From the NCBI GenBank assembly GCA_019347575.1, contig JAHWKY010000016.1:38668-102667 (forward strand): DNA of 64,000 nt. Reading direction: 5' to 3'. The notes beneath the pieces are model-generated. The model was not told the origin of the DNA, ran no database searches, and saw only the letters and a program-made list of their open reading frames with translations. This DNA comes from Actinomycetota bacterium. GTDB lineage: Bacteria > Actinomycetota > Nitriliruptoria > Nitriliruptorales > Nitriliruptoraceae. A program made the position numbers and the translations under genes. Numbering within the stretch: position 1 is the first letter of the stretch; each line of letters begins with the position of its first letter. Below, piece after piece: positions 50,601 through 60,161 of the stretch.

Positions 50601-52727
50601 ATGGCGCGAACCAAGCTGACGGTTCCGATCGGCCTGATGGTGATCAGCCTCGCGACCGTTGGCGCCGACGCACCCGTGCCCGATGAACCGCCACCGTCTT
50701 GGTCCGCACCTGTGACGAGCCAGCTGGTACCGGGGCGCGTGCTCCCGGTCGACGTCGTGCAGCTCGACGAGCAACGGCCGACCGTGGCGACCCCCTCGCC
50801 TCGACTCGAGCAGGTGCTCACCCAGGTCGCCGATCCACGCGATCCGGTCACCTACCCCGATGCGGTACGTGTCCTGCTCGAGGACGCCTGGGGCGTCGCG
50901 CTGCTCGACGTGCGCGCGGAGCCCACCCCGTCGGACACGGCCGACACGGAGGAGGAAGCGGAACCCTCAGGGGTGCTCGCCCGCGCGTACCGAGGCGGTG
51001 ATCTCGACGGTGACGACCTCGAGGATGTCCTCGTCGTCGCCTTCGACCCCCAGACCGAGGCTGCGGAGGTCCGCGCCCTGCGCGGCACCGACGGTGCGGA
51101 GCTGTGGCGTCTGCACCGCGACGAGACGGTCGTCGACGAGTTCGTCTGGCCGGTCGGCGACCTGGACGGGGACCGGATCGGTGATCTGTACGACCTGGTC
51201 TTCCGGATCGACTCCTACGACTACACCGACGAGTGCGACGCGTCCGGCTGCACCTTCGAGGCCCAGGCCACGTTCACCTGGGATCTGGTGGCCCGCAACG
51301 GCCGTGACGGCTCGCTGCTGTGGCACCGCCACTACCCGGGGTCGTACTTCGAGCGCTACCACTACCAGGACACGACCTTCGGCTCCACCGAGCAGTGGGA
51401 CGTCGAGATCACCGACCTCGCGACGCTGCCCCTCCCCGGCGACGACCACGACGGCGACGGCGGACCCGATGTGCTGGTCAACGAGATCGACCTCACCGTC
51501 CACTACCGCGACACCCGCGACGATGAGCCTGTCGGAGCACGTGACGGCGAGTTCCAGCTGCGGAGCCGAACGGACGCGGCGGTGCTGCGCGGTGCCGACG
51601 CCACCGTGCTGTCGACACTGGTGAACGAGGGCCCGTCGATCGCGACGCTGCGAACGGCAGGCAACGCCGTCGGCGACGACACCCTCGACCTGCTGTGGGA
51701 GCGCACGACGGCCGAGGACGACATCTGGTCGTGCATCGTCGGTCCCTTCGTGGAGTACTGCGCCGACGAGGAGGAGGTCGCGGTCACCTACGAGCTCGAG
51801 CTCTACGACGGCTCGGATCTCGCCACCTCCGCATGGACGATGCAACCCCAGGACGTCTCCTACCCGATCGCGGTGCCGCTCCGGCACGATGTCGACGGCG
51901 ATGGCTACGACGACGTCTTGCTCGACGACCTGACCTTCGACGACGGCTACCGCAGCCTGTGGTCGGCGATATCCGGCCGTACGGGGACCGTCACGTGGCA
52001 GACCGAAGGACCTTTCGCGGGGCTGCACACCGTCGCGGAGATGGGCGGGACGGCCGGGAACGATCTGCTGCTGACGGCGATGCACTACAGGTTCCACAGT
52101 GGCTGCGTCGACCCGCTTGGACTCGTCTGCCCCGAGGAGGGGCGGCTGGAGGTCAGCTTCGTGCTCTACCGGCTCGATGGCTCGACCGGCGAGCAGCTCG
52201 ACGACACCAGTCGCCGGTTCACCCTCCCCTACCACAACTACCTGTGGTTCACGTTCCCGGCCTACGGAGACCACGATGGCGATGCCGTGGTCGATCCCTC
52301 GTTCGCAACCGGGACCGTCGGAGCTCCGGGCGGGGACCGCTCGGTCGGGTTGGTCCAGTCAGCCAGGACCGGCGAGGACCTGTACGTGATCGACGAGGAC
52401 GGCTTCGCGTTGGCGGGATCTCTCGGCGCCGACCTCGACGGCAACGCGACCACCGAGCTGCTGCGGATCGACGCGCCCACGGTGTTCGACCCAGGCGAGG
52501 CCACCGCCCTCGCGATGCCCGAGGCGCAGGCCGTGTGGACCGTGCCCGACGAGCAACTGTGGGAGCTCGCGGCGGGTGGCGACCAGGACGGGCAGCCGGG
52601 AGACGAGCTGACACGCGCGTGGTCGGCGCTGGACGACACCGGCGTGCACCGCTCGTTCGTCGACAGTCTCGTCGGGGCGACCCTCGTCCCGCGCTGGACC
52701 CGCGAGGTCGCGGCACCCCGACCCTGA
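50601..52727 (+). CDS. Secreted FG-GAP/VCBS-type calcium-binding protein
   Basis: A 708-residue exported protein with a short signal peptide (LTVPIGLMVISLATVGADA). Repeats carry Asp-rich calcium loops: GDLDGDDLEDVLVV near residue 133, GDLDGDRIGDLYDL near 187, GDDHDGDGGPDVLV near 285, HDVDGDGYDDVLL near 430, GDHDGDAVVDPS near 557 and GADLDGNATTELL near 607. These are FG-GAP/VCBS blades of a propeller-like surface protein. No enzyme motif is visible. No strong partner gene lies nearby. Confidence 0.75.
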   Translation: MARTKLTVPIGLMVISLATVGADAPVPDEPPPSWSAPVTSQLVPGRVLPVDVVQLDEQRPTVATPSPRLEQVLTQVADPRDPVTYPDAVRVLLEDAWGVALLDVRAEPTPSDTADTEEEAEPSGVLARAYRGGDLDGDDLEDVLVVAFDPQTEAAEVRALRGTDGAELWRLHRDETVVDEFVWPVGDLDGDRIGDLYDLVFRIDSYDYTDECDASGCTFEAQATFTWDLVARNGRDGSLLWHRHYPGSYFERYHYQDTTFGSTEQWDVEITDLATLPLPGDDHDGDGGPDVLVNEIDLTVHYRDTRDDEPVGARDGEFQLRSRTDAAVLRGADATVLSTLVNEGPSIATLRTAGNAVGDDTLDLLWERTTAEDDIWSCIVGPFVEYCADEEEVAVTYELELYDGSDLATSAWTMQPQDVSYPIAVPLRHDVDGDGYDDVLLDDLTFDDGYRSLWSAISGRTGTVTWQTEGPFAGLHTVAEMGGTAGNDLLLTAMHYRFHSGCVDPLGLVCPEEGRLEVSFVLYRLDGSTGEQLDDTSRRFTLPYHNYLWFTFPAYGDHDGDAVVDPSFATGTVGAPGGDRSVGLVQSARTGEDLYVIDEDGFALAGSLGADLDGNATTELLRIDAPTVFDPGEATALAMPEAQAVWTVPDEQLWELAAGGDQDGQPGDELTRAWSALDDTGVHRSFVDSLVGATLVPRWTREVAAPRP

Positions 52728-52845
52728 GCACGGCTTGTCGTGATGCCACGTCGCAGGCCACGTGGGTAGCGGGGTCGATCGTGCTCGTCGATGATCGCCG
52801 CGGGCGCTTGCTCGACATCACCGACCGCGGTGATACTGCCAGAAC

Positions 52846-52859
52846 TAGAACGTGTTCTC
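52846..52859. promoter_or_regulatory. KstR-like operator
   Basis: TAGAACGTGTTCTC contains AGAAC-GT-GTTCT, a perfect 5-bp inverted repeat, and fits TnnAACnnGTTnnA except for the last base. That is the motif I recall for the lipid/steroid catabolism repressor KstR. It lies just before the lipid operon. Confidence 0.5.
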
Positions 52860-52874
52860 ACAGAGCGGCGTGAT

Positions 52875-53696
52875 GTGTACGACTTCGAAGGCGAGCACGC
52901 GGACGGAGCGGAGCAGCACGGCGGCCCCTCGCGCCTGCTGACGTTCCTCGAGCTCCCGAGGAGCATCGGCGAGTACGTCGCATCGCGCACGTGGGACCTG
53001 ATCAGCTCGCCCTCCGACGAAGGCGAGGGAAGGCCCGTCCTGGTGCTGCCGGGCTTCGCGGCCCCCGACGCCGCGAGCGGACGGTTGCGCGATCACCTGC
53101 ACCGACGCGGCTTCCGCACCCACGGCTGGGGCCAGGGCCGCAACATCGGCCTCACCGACCCGCTCATCGACGGGTTGACACGCCGCTTCACCGAGCTGCG
53201 CGACCGCTACGAGCAACCGCTCAGCATCGTGGGGTGGAGCTTCGGCGGCATGCTCGCTCGCTGGCTGGCCCACGAGTACCCCGACGACACGCGCCAGATC
53301 ATCTGCCTGGCCTCCCCGTGGCGCTCCGAGGGCGAGCGCACCCGCGCGACCGCCATGTTCGAACGCTCCCGTCGCCGTCACGGACTCTCCGATCGCGCCC
53401 GCGACATCGTCGAGCAGGCACGTCAACCGGTGCCCGTCCCGTGCACCGCGGTGTGGTCGCGCAGCGACGGCATCGTCCCGTGGCGGGGCTGCCAGGTCGA
53501 CGAGACCGACCAACCCGCCATCGCCGAGAACGTCGAGGTCACCTCCAGCCACGTCGGGATGGTCGCCAACCCGCTCGTGCTGGCGGCCGTGGTCGATCGG
53601 CTCCGGCAGGACCCCGACGACTGGCGGGCGTTCGACTGGCGGACCTGCCTCGGTCACGCCTTCCTCCCCGCGCGGCTCCAGAGGACCGCCGCGTGA
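52875..53696 (+). CDS. Alpha/beta hydrolase
   Basis: A 273-residue hydrolase. The nucleophile Ser is in LSIVGWSFGGMLARWLA; PVLVLPGFAAPDAASG is the oxyanion strand; the late SSHVGMVANPL supplies the His. It lacks a signal peptide. It is first in a five-gene lipid operon, so an esterase or lipase on acylglycerols or acyl-CoA is plausible. The GTG at VYDFEGEH lies just after the palindrome; a longer frame from 52791 would cross that operator, so I reject it. No ribosome site is evident, so the message may be nearly leaderless. Confidence 0.75.
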   Translation: MYDFEGEHADGAEQHGGPSRLLTFLELPRSIGEYVASRTWDLISSPSDEGEGRPVLVLPGFAAPDAASGRLRDHLHRRGFRTHGWGQGRNIGLTDPLIDGLTRRFTELRDRYEQPLSIVGWSFGGMLARWLAHEYPDDTRQIICLASPWRSEGERTRATAMFERSRRRHGLSDRARDIVEQARQPVPVPCTAVWSRSDGIVPWRGCQVDETDQPAIAENVEVTSSHVGMVANPLVLAAVVDRLRQDPDDWRAFDWRTCLGHAFLPARLQRTAA

Positions 53697-54493
53697 CCGA
53701 CGAGGCCCAGCAGCTGCTCGCCGAGCGCGACCCCGCCTACGTCGCCAAGGTGATGCCGCTCGTGCGGCTCGCGATGCGGACGTGGTTCCGCTACGAGGTT
53801 CGCGACATGGAACAGATCCCGCCCGGCGGGGCGCTGGTGGTCTCCAACCACTCCGGCGGGCTGCTCGCGATGGACGTCCCCATCTTCGCATCCGCGTTCA
53901 TCGCCACGTTCGGGACGGAGCGGCCGCTGTACTGCCTCGCGCACGATCTTCTGTTCACCGGCGCGGCCGGACCGGTGATGCGCCGGTGCGGCTTCATCCC
54001 GGCGACGCGAGAGAACGCCGCCGCGGTGCTCGAGGCCGGCGCTGTCACGATCGTGTTCCCCGGCGGTGAGTACGACGTGTTCCGACCGAGTACGAAGGCG
54101 AACGTCATCGACTTCAACGGACGCACCGGCTACGTCCGTACCGCTCTCGAGGCCGGCGTGCCGATCGTCCCCCTGGTCAGCATCGGCGGCCAGGAGGACC
54201 AGCTCCACCTCACCCGGGGCGAGGCGATCGGCCGAGCTCTGCAGTTCGACAAGCTGTTCCGCATGCCGTACTTCCCGATCTCGTTCGGTTTCCCGTTCGG
54301 GCTGACCGCAGCGTTCCCGCCGAACCTGCCGCTGCCGACCAAGATCGTCAGCCAGGTGCTCGAACCCATCGACATCGTGGCGGAGTTCGGCGACGATCCG
54401 GACGTCGACGAGATCGACGCCGAGGTGCGTGGACGGATGCAGGCAGTGCTAGACGAGCTCGCGCGACAGCGTCGATTCCCGGTCCTCGGCTGA
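53693..54493 (+). CDS. Lysophospholipid/diacylglycerol-type acyltransferase
   Basis: A 266-residue membrane-associated acyltransferase of the PlsC-like/DAGAT group. The catalytic block is VVSNHSGGLLAMDVPIF near residue 50 and the acceptor-binding motif is IVFPGGEYDVFRP near 125. It probably esterifies an acyl chain to a lysolipid or glycerol. The GTG overlaps the hydrolase stop as GTGA. The neighbouring acyl-CoA synthetase could supply its donor. Confidence 0.85.
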   Translation: MTDEAQQLLAERDPAYVAKVMPLVRLAMRTWFRYEVRDMEQIPPGGALVVSNHSGGLLAMDVPIFASAFIATFGTERPLYCLAHDLLFTGAAGPVMRRCGFIPATRENAAAVLEAGAVTIVFPGGEYDVFRPSTKANVIDFNGRTGYVRTALEAGVPIVPLVSIGGQEDQLHLTRGEAIGRALQFDKLFRMPYFPISFGFPFGLTAAFPPNLPLPTKIVSQVLEPIDIVAEFGDDPDVDEIDAEVRGRMQAVLDELARQRRFPVLG

Positions 54494-54495
54494 CC

Positions 54496-56127
54496 GTGCT
54501 CGACCGACTCCGCCGCCTCGTCGCGCTTGTGCGCCAGCAGCTGTGGATCGGCGCCGTGTTCGTGCGCAGCGGGTTCATCCCTCTGCTGCGTCCCGCCGTC
54601 TGGCTCGGGTTCGCACGGGCCTTCCGCGAGCACGGCACGCACCCGACGACCGGCTTCGCGCTGTCAGCGGTCCGGCGCCCCGACGGCACGGCGCTGGTCG
54701 ACGAGCGCGGGTCGCTGACCTGGGCGCAGCTGGAGCAACGCGCGGACGCCCTCGCCGTCGGGCTCGCCGCGGCGGCCGACGGGCAGGTGACATCGATCGC
54801 GATCCTGTGCCGCAACCACCGCGGGATCGTCGAGGCCCTCATCGCCAGCGCCCGGCTGGGCGCCGATGCACTGTTGCTGAACACCGGCTTCTCCGGCCCC
54901 CAGCTGGCCGACGTGATGGAGCGCGAGCAGGGTTCGTTGATCGTGTACGACGAGGAGTTCTCGTCGGTCCTGGCCGAGACGCGCGGGCGCGTGTCCGGCC
55001 TCGTCGAGGTGCTCGCCTGGACCGACGGCGCCGCGGAGGGCCCCACGGTCGAGCGGTTGATCGACTCCCACCGCGGAGCCTCGCCACCGGCGGTGGACCG
55101 CACCGGGCGGGTCGTGCTCCTGACGTCGGGAACGACCGGCACGCCGAAGGGCGCGCGGCGCAGCGGCGGCGGACCCGACGAGCTGGCCGGGATGCTCGAG
55201 CGCATCCCGTGGCGGGCCGAGGAGACCGTGGTCGTGGCGGCGCCGATGTTCCACGCGTGGGGCTTCGGGCAGCTGGTGATCGCCGCGATCATGACCTGCA
55301 CGGTCGTGATGCGTCGTCGGTTCGACCCCGAAGCGACGCTGGGCCTCGTCGACGACCACCGCGCCACCGGGCTGTCGCTGGTCCCGGTGATGCTCGAGCG
55401 GATCGTCGAGCTCCCCGAGGAGGTGATGGGCCGCTACTCGCTGTCCACGTTGCGGTTCGTGTCCGCCAGCGGGTCACGCATGCGCCCCGCCGCCGTCACC
55501 GCCTTCATGGACCGCTTCGGCGACGTCGTGTACAACAGCTACAACGCGACCGAGGCGGGTCAGATCAGCGTGGCCAGCCCTGCCGACCTCCGGCACGCCC
55601 CGGACACGGCGGGGCGACCGGTCCCGGGCACGCGCGTCCAGGTCGTTGACGATGGCTGGCACCCCGTTCCGGTTGGCGAGGTCGGCCGCATCGTGGTCCG
55701 CGGCGCGTCACCGTTCGAGGGCTACACCCACGGTGGAGCCAAGGACGCCCGCGACGGGTTCATGGAGTCCGGCGACGTGGGGCGGTTCGACGCGGAGGGT
55801 CGCCTGTACGTCGTGGGGCGGGACGACGACATGATCGTCTCGGGAGGCGAGAACGTCTACCCGATCGAGGTCGAGAAGGCCATCGCCGACCTAGACGCCG
55901 TGCGCGAGGTGGTGGTGATCGGCGTGGAGGACGAGGACTTCGGGCAGCGGCTGGCGGCGTACGTGGTGGCGGTGCCGGGCGCGGCGCTGTCGCCCGACGA
56001 CGTGAGGGCCCACGTCAAGGCCACGCTGGCGGGCTACAAGGTGCCGCGCGACGTCGTGCTGCTCGACGAGCTGCCACGCAACGCCGCGGGGAAGGTCGTG
56101 GCGCGCGAGCTCCGGGGGGCATCGTGA
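54496..56127 (+). CDS. Long-chain acyl-CoA synthetase (AMP-binding)
   Basis: A 543-residue adenylate-forming ligase. The AMP/P-loop motif is VLLTSGTTGTPKGARRSGGG near residue 210; YNSYNATEAGQISVAS is the A5 motif; ESGDVGRFDAEGRLYVVGRD is A7/A8; VPRDVVLLDELPRNAAGKVV carries the catalytic Lys. It activates fatty acids for the acyltransferases beside it. The GTG starts 2 bp after the previous stop. Confidence 0.9.
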   Translation: MLDRLRRLVALVRQQLWIGAVFVRSGFIPLLRPAVWLGFARAFREHGTHPTTGFALSAVRRPDGTALVDERGSLTWAQLEQRADALAVGLAAAADGQVTSIAILCRNHRGIVEALIASARLGADALLLNTGFSGPQLADVMEREQGSLIVYDEEFSSVLAETRGRVSGLVEVLAWTDGAAEGPTVERLIDSHRGASPPAVDRTGRVVLLTSGTTGTPKGARRSGGGPDELAGMLERIPWRAEETVVVAAPMFHAWGFGQLVIAAIMTCTVVMRRRFDPEATLGLVDDHRATGLSLVPVMLERIVELPEEVMGRYSLSTLRFVSASGSRMRPAAVTAFMDRFGDVVYNSYNATEAGQISVASPADLRHAPDTAGRPVPGTRVQVVDDGWHPVPVGEVGRIVVRGASPFEGYTHGGAKDARDGFMESGDVGRFDAEGRLYVVGRDDDMIVSGGENVYPIEVEKAIADLDAVREVVVIGVEDEDFGQRLAAYVVAVPGAALSPDDVRAHVKATLAGYKVPRDVVLLDELPRNAAGKVVARELRGAS

Positions 56128-57605
56128 GCCGACCAGGTGTGACGCGCATGGAGGGGGTCGATGCCGGCTACCTCTACCTCGAGACGCCCTCGATGCACAT
56201 GCACACCCTGAAGATCGCCATCCTGGAGCCGACCCCGGAGCTGAACCGCGACACGCTGATCACCGGGATGCTCGGGCGTCTGAAGCGGCTACCACCGATG
56301 CGGCGTCGCGTGGTGCCGGTGCCGTTCCGACTCAACCACCCGGTCTGGGTCACCCAGCCCCGCATCGACCCCGACCGGCACTTTTTCGTGCACACGGTGC
56401 CCGGGGCGGGGTCGGTCCGCGATCTCGAGGTGCTGATCGGCGAGATCGCCAGCACGCCGCTGGACCGCTCGGTGCCGCTGTGGGAGCTGCACCTGTGCGA
56501 GGGCCTCGCGGACGGCCACGTCGCCATCGTCGCCAAGATGCACCACTCGCTGGCCGACGGGATGGCCGCCAACGCGCTGCTCGCCAACGTCACCGACGTG
56601 CGCACCGCCGACGGGCCGGTCCCTCCACCCGAGCTGGACGAGGTCGGGACCGCTGCGGTCGACCTCCCCTCCGACCGCCAGCTCGTGCTCGACGCACTCC
56701 GCGACGCGATCGTGCAGATCGCCCTCCTGCCGGCGCTGCTGCTGCGGACCGTGCGGGGCATCGCAGAGGTGATCCGGTACCGACGCTCCGTGCAGACCGA
56801 CGTCCCGGTGCCGGTCCTGCACGCTGCGCGGACATCCATCAACGGCCCGCTCACGCCCCGCAGGGCCTTCGCGACCGTCTCCTTGCCGCTGGCCGAGTGC
56901 AAGCGGATCAAGGCCCAGCACGACGAGGTCACGCTCAACGACGTGGTCCTCGGGGTGGTGTCCGGGGCCCTGCGCAGGTGGCTGGACACCCACGGCGAAC
57001 GTCCCGAGCGGTCGCTGATCGCGGGCGTGCCGGTCGGCGTGCCCGCAGAGGACGATCTGCCACGGCTCATCGGCAACCGCGTGTCCACCCTCTTCACGAC
57101 GCTGGCAACCGACGTCGAGGACCCGACCGAGCGTCTCGCGCGGATCAGCCGGATCGCGCACCACGCCAAGCAGATCCAGCAGCGCCTCGGCCCGACCATG
57201 CTCACCGACTGGACCCAGTTCACCCCACCGGCCCCGCTGTCCTGGCTGATGCAGCTGTACTCACGCTGGGGCGCGGCACGTCTGCACCCTCCGCCCTTCA
57301 ACACGATCGTGTCCAACGTCCCCGGCCCGCGCGAGCCGGTCAGCATCGGCGGCGCCCGCCTGTCGGACCTGTTCAGCGTCGGCCCGCTCATCGACGGGAT
57401 CGGGCTGAACGTGACCGTGTGGTCGTACGTCGACCGGATGAACTTCTCCCTGCTGGCGTGTCCCGATCTGCTGCCCGACGTCGAGGTGTTGGCGTCGTAC
57501 TTCCCCGCAGCACTGGCCGAGCTCGACCGCGACGACGATCCCGGCGACACGCTCGACCGCGGCGATGACGACGATGGCGGCGCCTACACGGAGGCGTCCG
57601 CGTGA
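56124..57605 (+). CDS. Wax ester synthase/diacylglycerol acyltransferase (WS/DGAT)
   Basis: A 493-residue acyltransferase that makes triacylglycerol or wax ester from acyl-CoA. The catalytic HHxxxDG motif is at His140-His141 (AKMHHSLADGM), with VDAGYLYLETPSMHMH at the N terminus and the C-terminal FNTIVSNVPGPREPVSIGGA. It indicates storage-lipid synthesis, common in Actinomycetota. The GTG overlaps the previous stop. Confidence 0.92.
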   Translation: MSRPGVTRMEGVDAGYLYLETPSMHMHTLKIAILEPTPELNRDTLITGMLGRLKRLPPMRRRVVPVPFRLNHPVWVTQPRIDPDRHFFVHTVPGAGSVRDLEVLIGEIASTPLDRSVPLWELHLCEGLADGHVAIVAKMHHSLADGMAANALLANVTDVRTADGPVPPPELDEVGTAAVDLPSDRQLVLDALRDAIVQIALLPALLLRTVRGIAEVIRYRRSVQTDVPVPVLHAARTSINGPLTPRRAFATVSLPLAECKRIKAQHDEVTLNDVVLGVVSGALRRWLDTHGERPERSLIAGVPVGVPAEDDLPRLIGNRVSTLFTTLATDVEDPTERLARISRIAHHAKQIQQRLGPTMLTDWTQFTPPAPLSWLMQLYSRWGAARLHPPPFNTIVSNVPGPREPVSIGGARLSDLFSVGPLIDGIGLNVTVWSYVDRMNFSLLACPDLLPDVEVLASYFPAALAELDRDDDPGDTLDRGDDDDGGAYTEASA

Positions 57606-58570
57606 GTCCTCCGTCGCTGCGACCCAACACGCGCCGGACGATCGGGGCGGCCGCACGGATCACGATGGATGTCCTGCGCCGACTGCGCCCCGCCGACCTT
57701 CCTCTGACCGAGCGGATCGCGGTACCCCAGGGTCGCGTGCTGGAGCTGCCGGGCCGCGGCGAGACCTTCGTCGTGGACGTCCCCGGCCCGAGCCAGGACG
57801 CGCCGACGCTGCTGCTGTTCCACGGTCTCGGCACCACGACCCACCTGACGTGGTTCACGACCATCGGGGCGCTCGCCGAGCGGTACCGGGTCGTCGCGTT
57901 CGACCAGCGCTGGCACGGGCGCGGGATCCGCAGCGAGCGCTTCCGGCTCGACGACTGCGCCGACGACGCGGCCGCGCTGCTCGACGTTTTGGAGCTGCCG
58001 CAGGTGACGACGGTGGGCTACTCGCTGGGCGGGGCGTTGGCCCAGGTGTTCTGGCGCCGTCACTCGGACCGGGTGTCGGCCATGGTGCTGTGCTCGACCG
58101 CGATGCGGTGGACCGGCAACATCGCCGACCGCTCCTTCTTCGCACTGCTCCGCGCGGCCAACCACCTGCTGCGCCCAACGGCACGCGAGCGGGTCCACGG
58201 CCTCGCCCGGGGTCTACCGCCGGTGCCCGAGCCACCCCATGGCGGCCTGCGGTCCTGGGCCCGGCAGGAGCTGCTGACCACGAGCCTGTGGTCCCTGCCC
58301 GAGATCCTCGCCGAGCTCGGCCGCTACGACTCGTCGCGGTGGATGGGGGACGTGACGGTGCCGACCGCCGTCGTGGTGACCGCCCGCGATCGGGCGATCC
58401 CCACCGTCCGCCAGCGAGCACTGGCCGACACGGTCCCCGATGCGCTCGTGTGGGAAGCCCCGGGCGGGCACACCTCCCTGGTCCTCGACACCCGCCGGTG
58501 GCTGCCGATCTTCCTCGACGCCGTGGTCGCCGTGACCGAGCGACCGTCTACCGGTCGGGCCGCCATCTGA
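57602..58570 (+). CDS. Alpha/beta hydrolase
   Basis: A 322-residue hydrolase. The oxyanion region is LLLFHGLGTTTHLTWF, the nucleophile Ser141 is in VGYSLGGALAQVF, and the late WEAPGGHTSLVL supplies the catalytic His. It ends the lipid operon, with the GTG overlapping the WS/DGAT stop. A lipase or esterase role in lipid turnover is likely, but the substrate is unknown. Confidence 0.85.
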   Translation: MSPPSLRPNTRRTIGAAARITMDVLRRLRPADLPLTERIAVPQGRVLELPGRGETFVVDVPGPSQDAPTLLLFHGLGTTTHLTWFTTIGALAERYRVVAFDQRWHGRGIRSERFRLDDCADDAAALLDVLELPQVTTVGYSLGGALAQVFWRRHSDRVSAMVLCSTAMRWTGNIADRSFFALLRAANHLLRPTARERVHGLARGLPPVPEPPHGGLRSWARQELLTTSLWSLPEILAELGRYDSSRWMGDVTVPTAVVVTARDRAIPTVRQRALADTVPDALVWEAPGGHTSLVLDTRRWLPIFLDAVVAVTERPSTGRAAI

Positions 58571-58572
58571 GT

Positions 58573-58592
58573 CGAGGCTCGACGGAGCCTCG
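58573..58592. terminator. Bidirectional hairpin terminator
   Basis: CGAGGCTC-GACG-GAGCCTCG is a perfect 8-bp stem with a 4-base loop, between the end of the lipid operon and the converging hydrolase-cyclase gene. Confidence 0.7.
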
Positions 58593-58615
58593 CCGCTGGG
58601 TCATCCCCAGTGCGG

Positions 58616-59944
58616 TCAGATCACCCGGTAAAGACGCCAGGGTTCGTCGATCCCCTTGAGTTCGTGCTCGCCCCGATCCTCCAGCACCACGCCCGAGCCG
58701 GCGATCAGATCTCGAACCGTCCGTGAAATGAGCACCTCCCCGGATCCGGCGGCATCCACGACCCGAGCCGCCAGGTGGACCGCGATGCCGGCGAGGTCGT
58801 CACCCTGGTGTTCGACCTCACCCGTGTGCACACCGATCCGCACGTCGAGGCCCACGGGCTCCAGCGCCGCCACGACGTCGCGTCCGAACCGCACCGCCGC
58901 AGCCGGACCGGGGAACGTCGCCAGGAACCCGTCACCGAGGGTCTTCCTCTCGACACCGCCCTGTGCATCGAGGTGGCGCCGGACGACCTCGTGGTGACGG
59001 TCGAGCAGCTCACGCCACGCCCGGTCCCCCAGCTGCTGGAGCTGCTCGGTCGAGTTCACGATGTCGGTGAAGGCGACCGTGGCGAGCACACGGTCCGCAG
59101 CCAAGGCAGGTACGCGTCCCGTGACGAACGCCTCCACCTCCTGTAGGAGCTGAGCCGTGTCGCCGATGTACGGCAAGTGGTCCTGTCCAGGCAGCACGAC
59201 CAACCGAGCATCGGGCAGGTGCTCTGCGAGGTACTCGCTGGCGTGGACGGTCACGGTCATGTCTCCGCGGCGATGGGTCAGCAGCACCGGCTGATGCACG
59301 AGCGGGAGGACGTCGCGCACGTCGATGTCGAGGGCGATGGCGTAGAGCTGTCGGATGGTCTGGGGGCTCGCGGCAGCCTGCGACCGACGGCTCCAGGCTG
59401 CCCGCTCTGCGTCCTCCTGGGCGAGGGTCGGCGCCAACGTCTCCATCGTCACCGGCTCGTCCCAGTACGGCACGATGAGCTCCGTCGCCGCTTCGATCAG
59501 CGCCTCCGCCGGGGGTGCCCAGGGGTAGTCCGGTGCCTCGGTGCAGCGAGCCATGCCGCCGTGGAGGATCAGCCTCGTGACACGGTCGGGATGCGTGGCG
59601 GCGCACAACAGCGCGGTCGGGGCGCCCTCGGAGATGGCGTACAGCGTCGCCCGCGAGGAGCCTGCGGCGTCGAGCACCGCCAGGAGGTCGGCGACCCGTT
59701 GCTCGAGCGTTGGCGCTTGCACGCTGCGGTCGGACAGTCCCACACCGCGCTTGTCGAAACGGATCACCCGGGCGAACCTCGCGAGGCGCTCGACCCACGC
59801 ACGGTGCGGCGCGAACGCCCAGAACTCATCGAGGTGGGAAACGAACCCCTCGATGATGACCACGTCGGTGTCGCCGTCGCCGCAGACCTGGTACGCGATG
59901 TGGACGTCGCCGGACGTCGCGTAGCGCGTTTCCGGCCTCTCCAC
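58616..59944 (-). CDS. Alpha/beta hydrolase - class III adenylate/guanylate cyclase fusion
   Basis: A 442-residue two-domain protein. Residues 1-275 are an alpha/beta hydrolase (RVIRFDKRGVGLSDR; nucleophile elbow YAISEGAPTALL, with Ser; LPGQDHLPYIGD with the His). Residues 285-442 are a class III cyclase domain with metal-binding Asp in VAFTDIVNSTEQL and KTLGDGFLATF. The residue usually Asn in VNLAAR is His (AVHLAARVV), as in other fusions of this type. It may make cAMP in response to a small hydrophobic ligand. It is monocistronic. Confidence 0.85.
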   Translation of the reverse strand: MERPETRYATSGDVHIAYQVCGDGDTDVVIIEGFVSHLDEFWAFAPHRAWVERLARFARVIRFDKRGVGLSDRSVQAPTLEQRVADLLAVLDAAGSSRATLYAISEGAPTALLCAATHPDRVTRLILHGGMARCTEAPDYPWAPPAEALIEAATELIVPYWDEPVTMETLAPTLAQEDAERAAWSRRSQAAASPQTIRQLYAIALDIDVRDVLPLVHQPVLLTHRRGDMTVTVHASEYLAEHLPDARLVVLPGQDHLPYIGDTAQLLQEVEAFVTGRVPALAADRVLATVAFTDIVNSTEQLQQLGDRAWRELLDRHHEVVRRHLDAQGGVERKTLGDGFLATFPGPAAAVRFGRDVVAALEPVGLDVRIGVHTGEVEHQGDDLAGIAVHLAARVVDAAGSGEVLISRTVRDLIAGSGVVLEDRGEHELKGIDEPWRLYRVI

Positions 59945-60121
59945 GACCTCTCCTCCCGTGAGCCACTGTCAAGTTCCGGTACCCGTGAGCCACGCAGCAC
60001 CTTATGACGACCAGCGCTACGCCGACGCCGGCAGCGATCGCACCGGGGCGCGGATCTGAGCGTTCTGGCGCCCGGCTGACGGTCACGCACTCGGTGCCCC
60101 AGCACCTCGCAGGTCATCAAC

Positions 60122-60143
60122 GGTAGTACCGTGGTAGTACCGT
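60122..60143. promoter_or_regulatory. VapB operator: tandem palindromes
   Basis: GGTAGTACCGT occurs twice in a row; each contains the palindrome GGTA-G-TACC. A third half-like CGGTACG follows. It ends 18 bp before the antitoxin start, as expected for a ribbon-helix-helix autoregulatory site. Confidence 0.65.
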
Positions 60144-60161
60144 GTCCGGTACGCTGGCGGC

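Noticed and set aside
60122..60143. Tandem GGTAGTACCGT units as a CRISPR or iteron array
   Set aside because: Only two units without spacers, directly before an antitoxin gene; an operator fits better.
60060..60160. A tRNA or small RNA in the gap before VapB
   Set aside because: No cloverleaf or stable structure beyond the operator palindromes was found.
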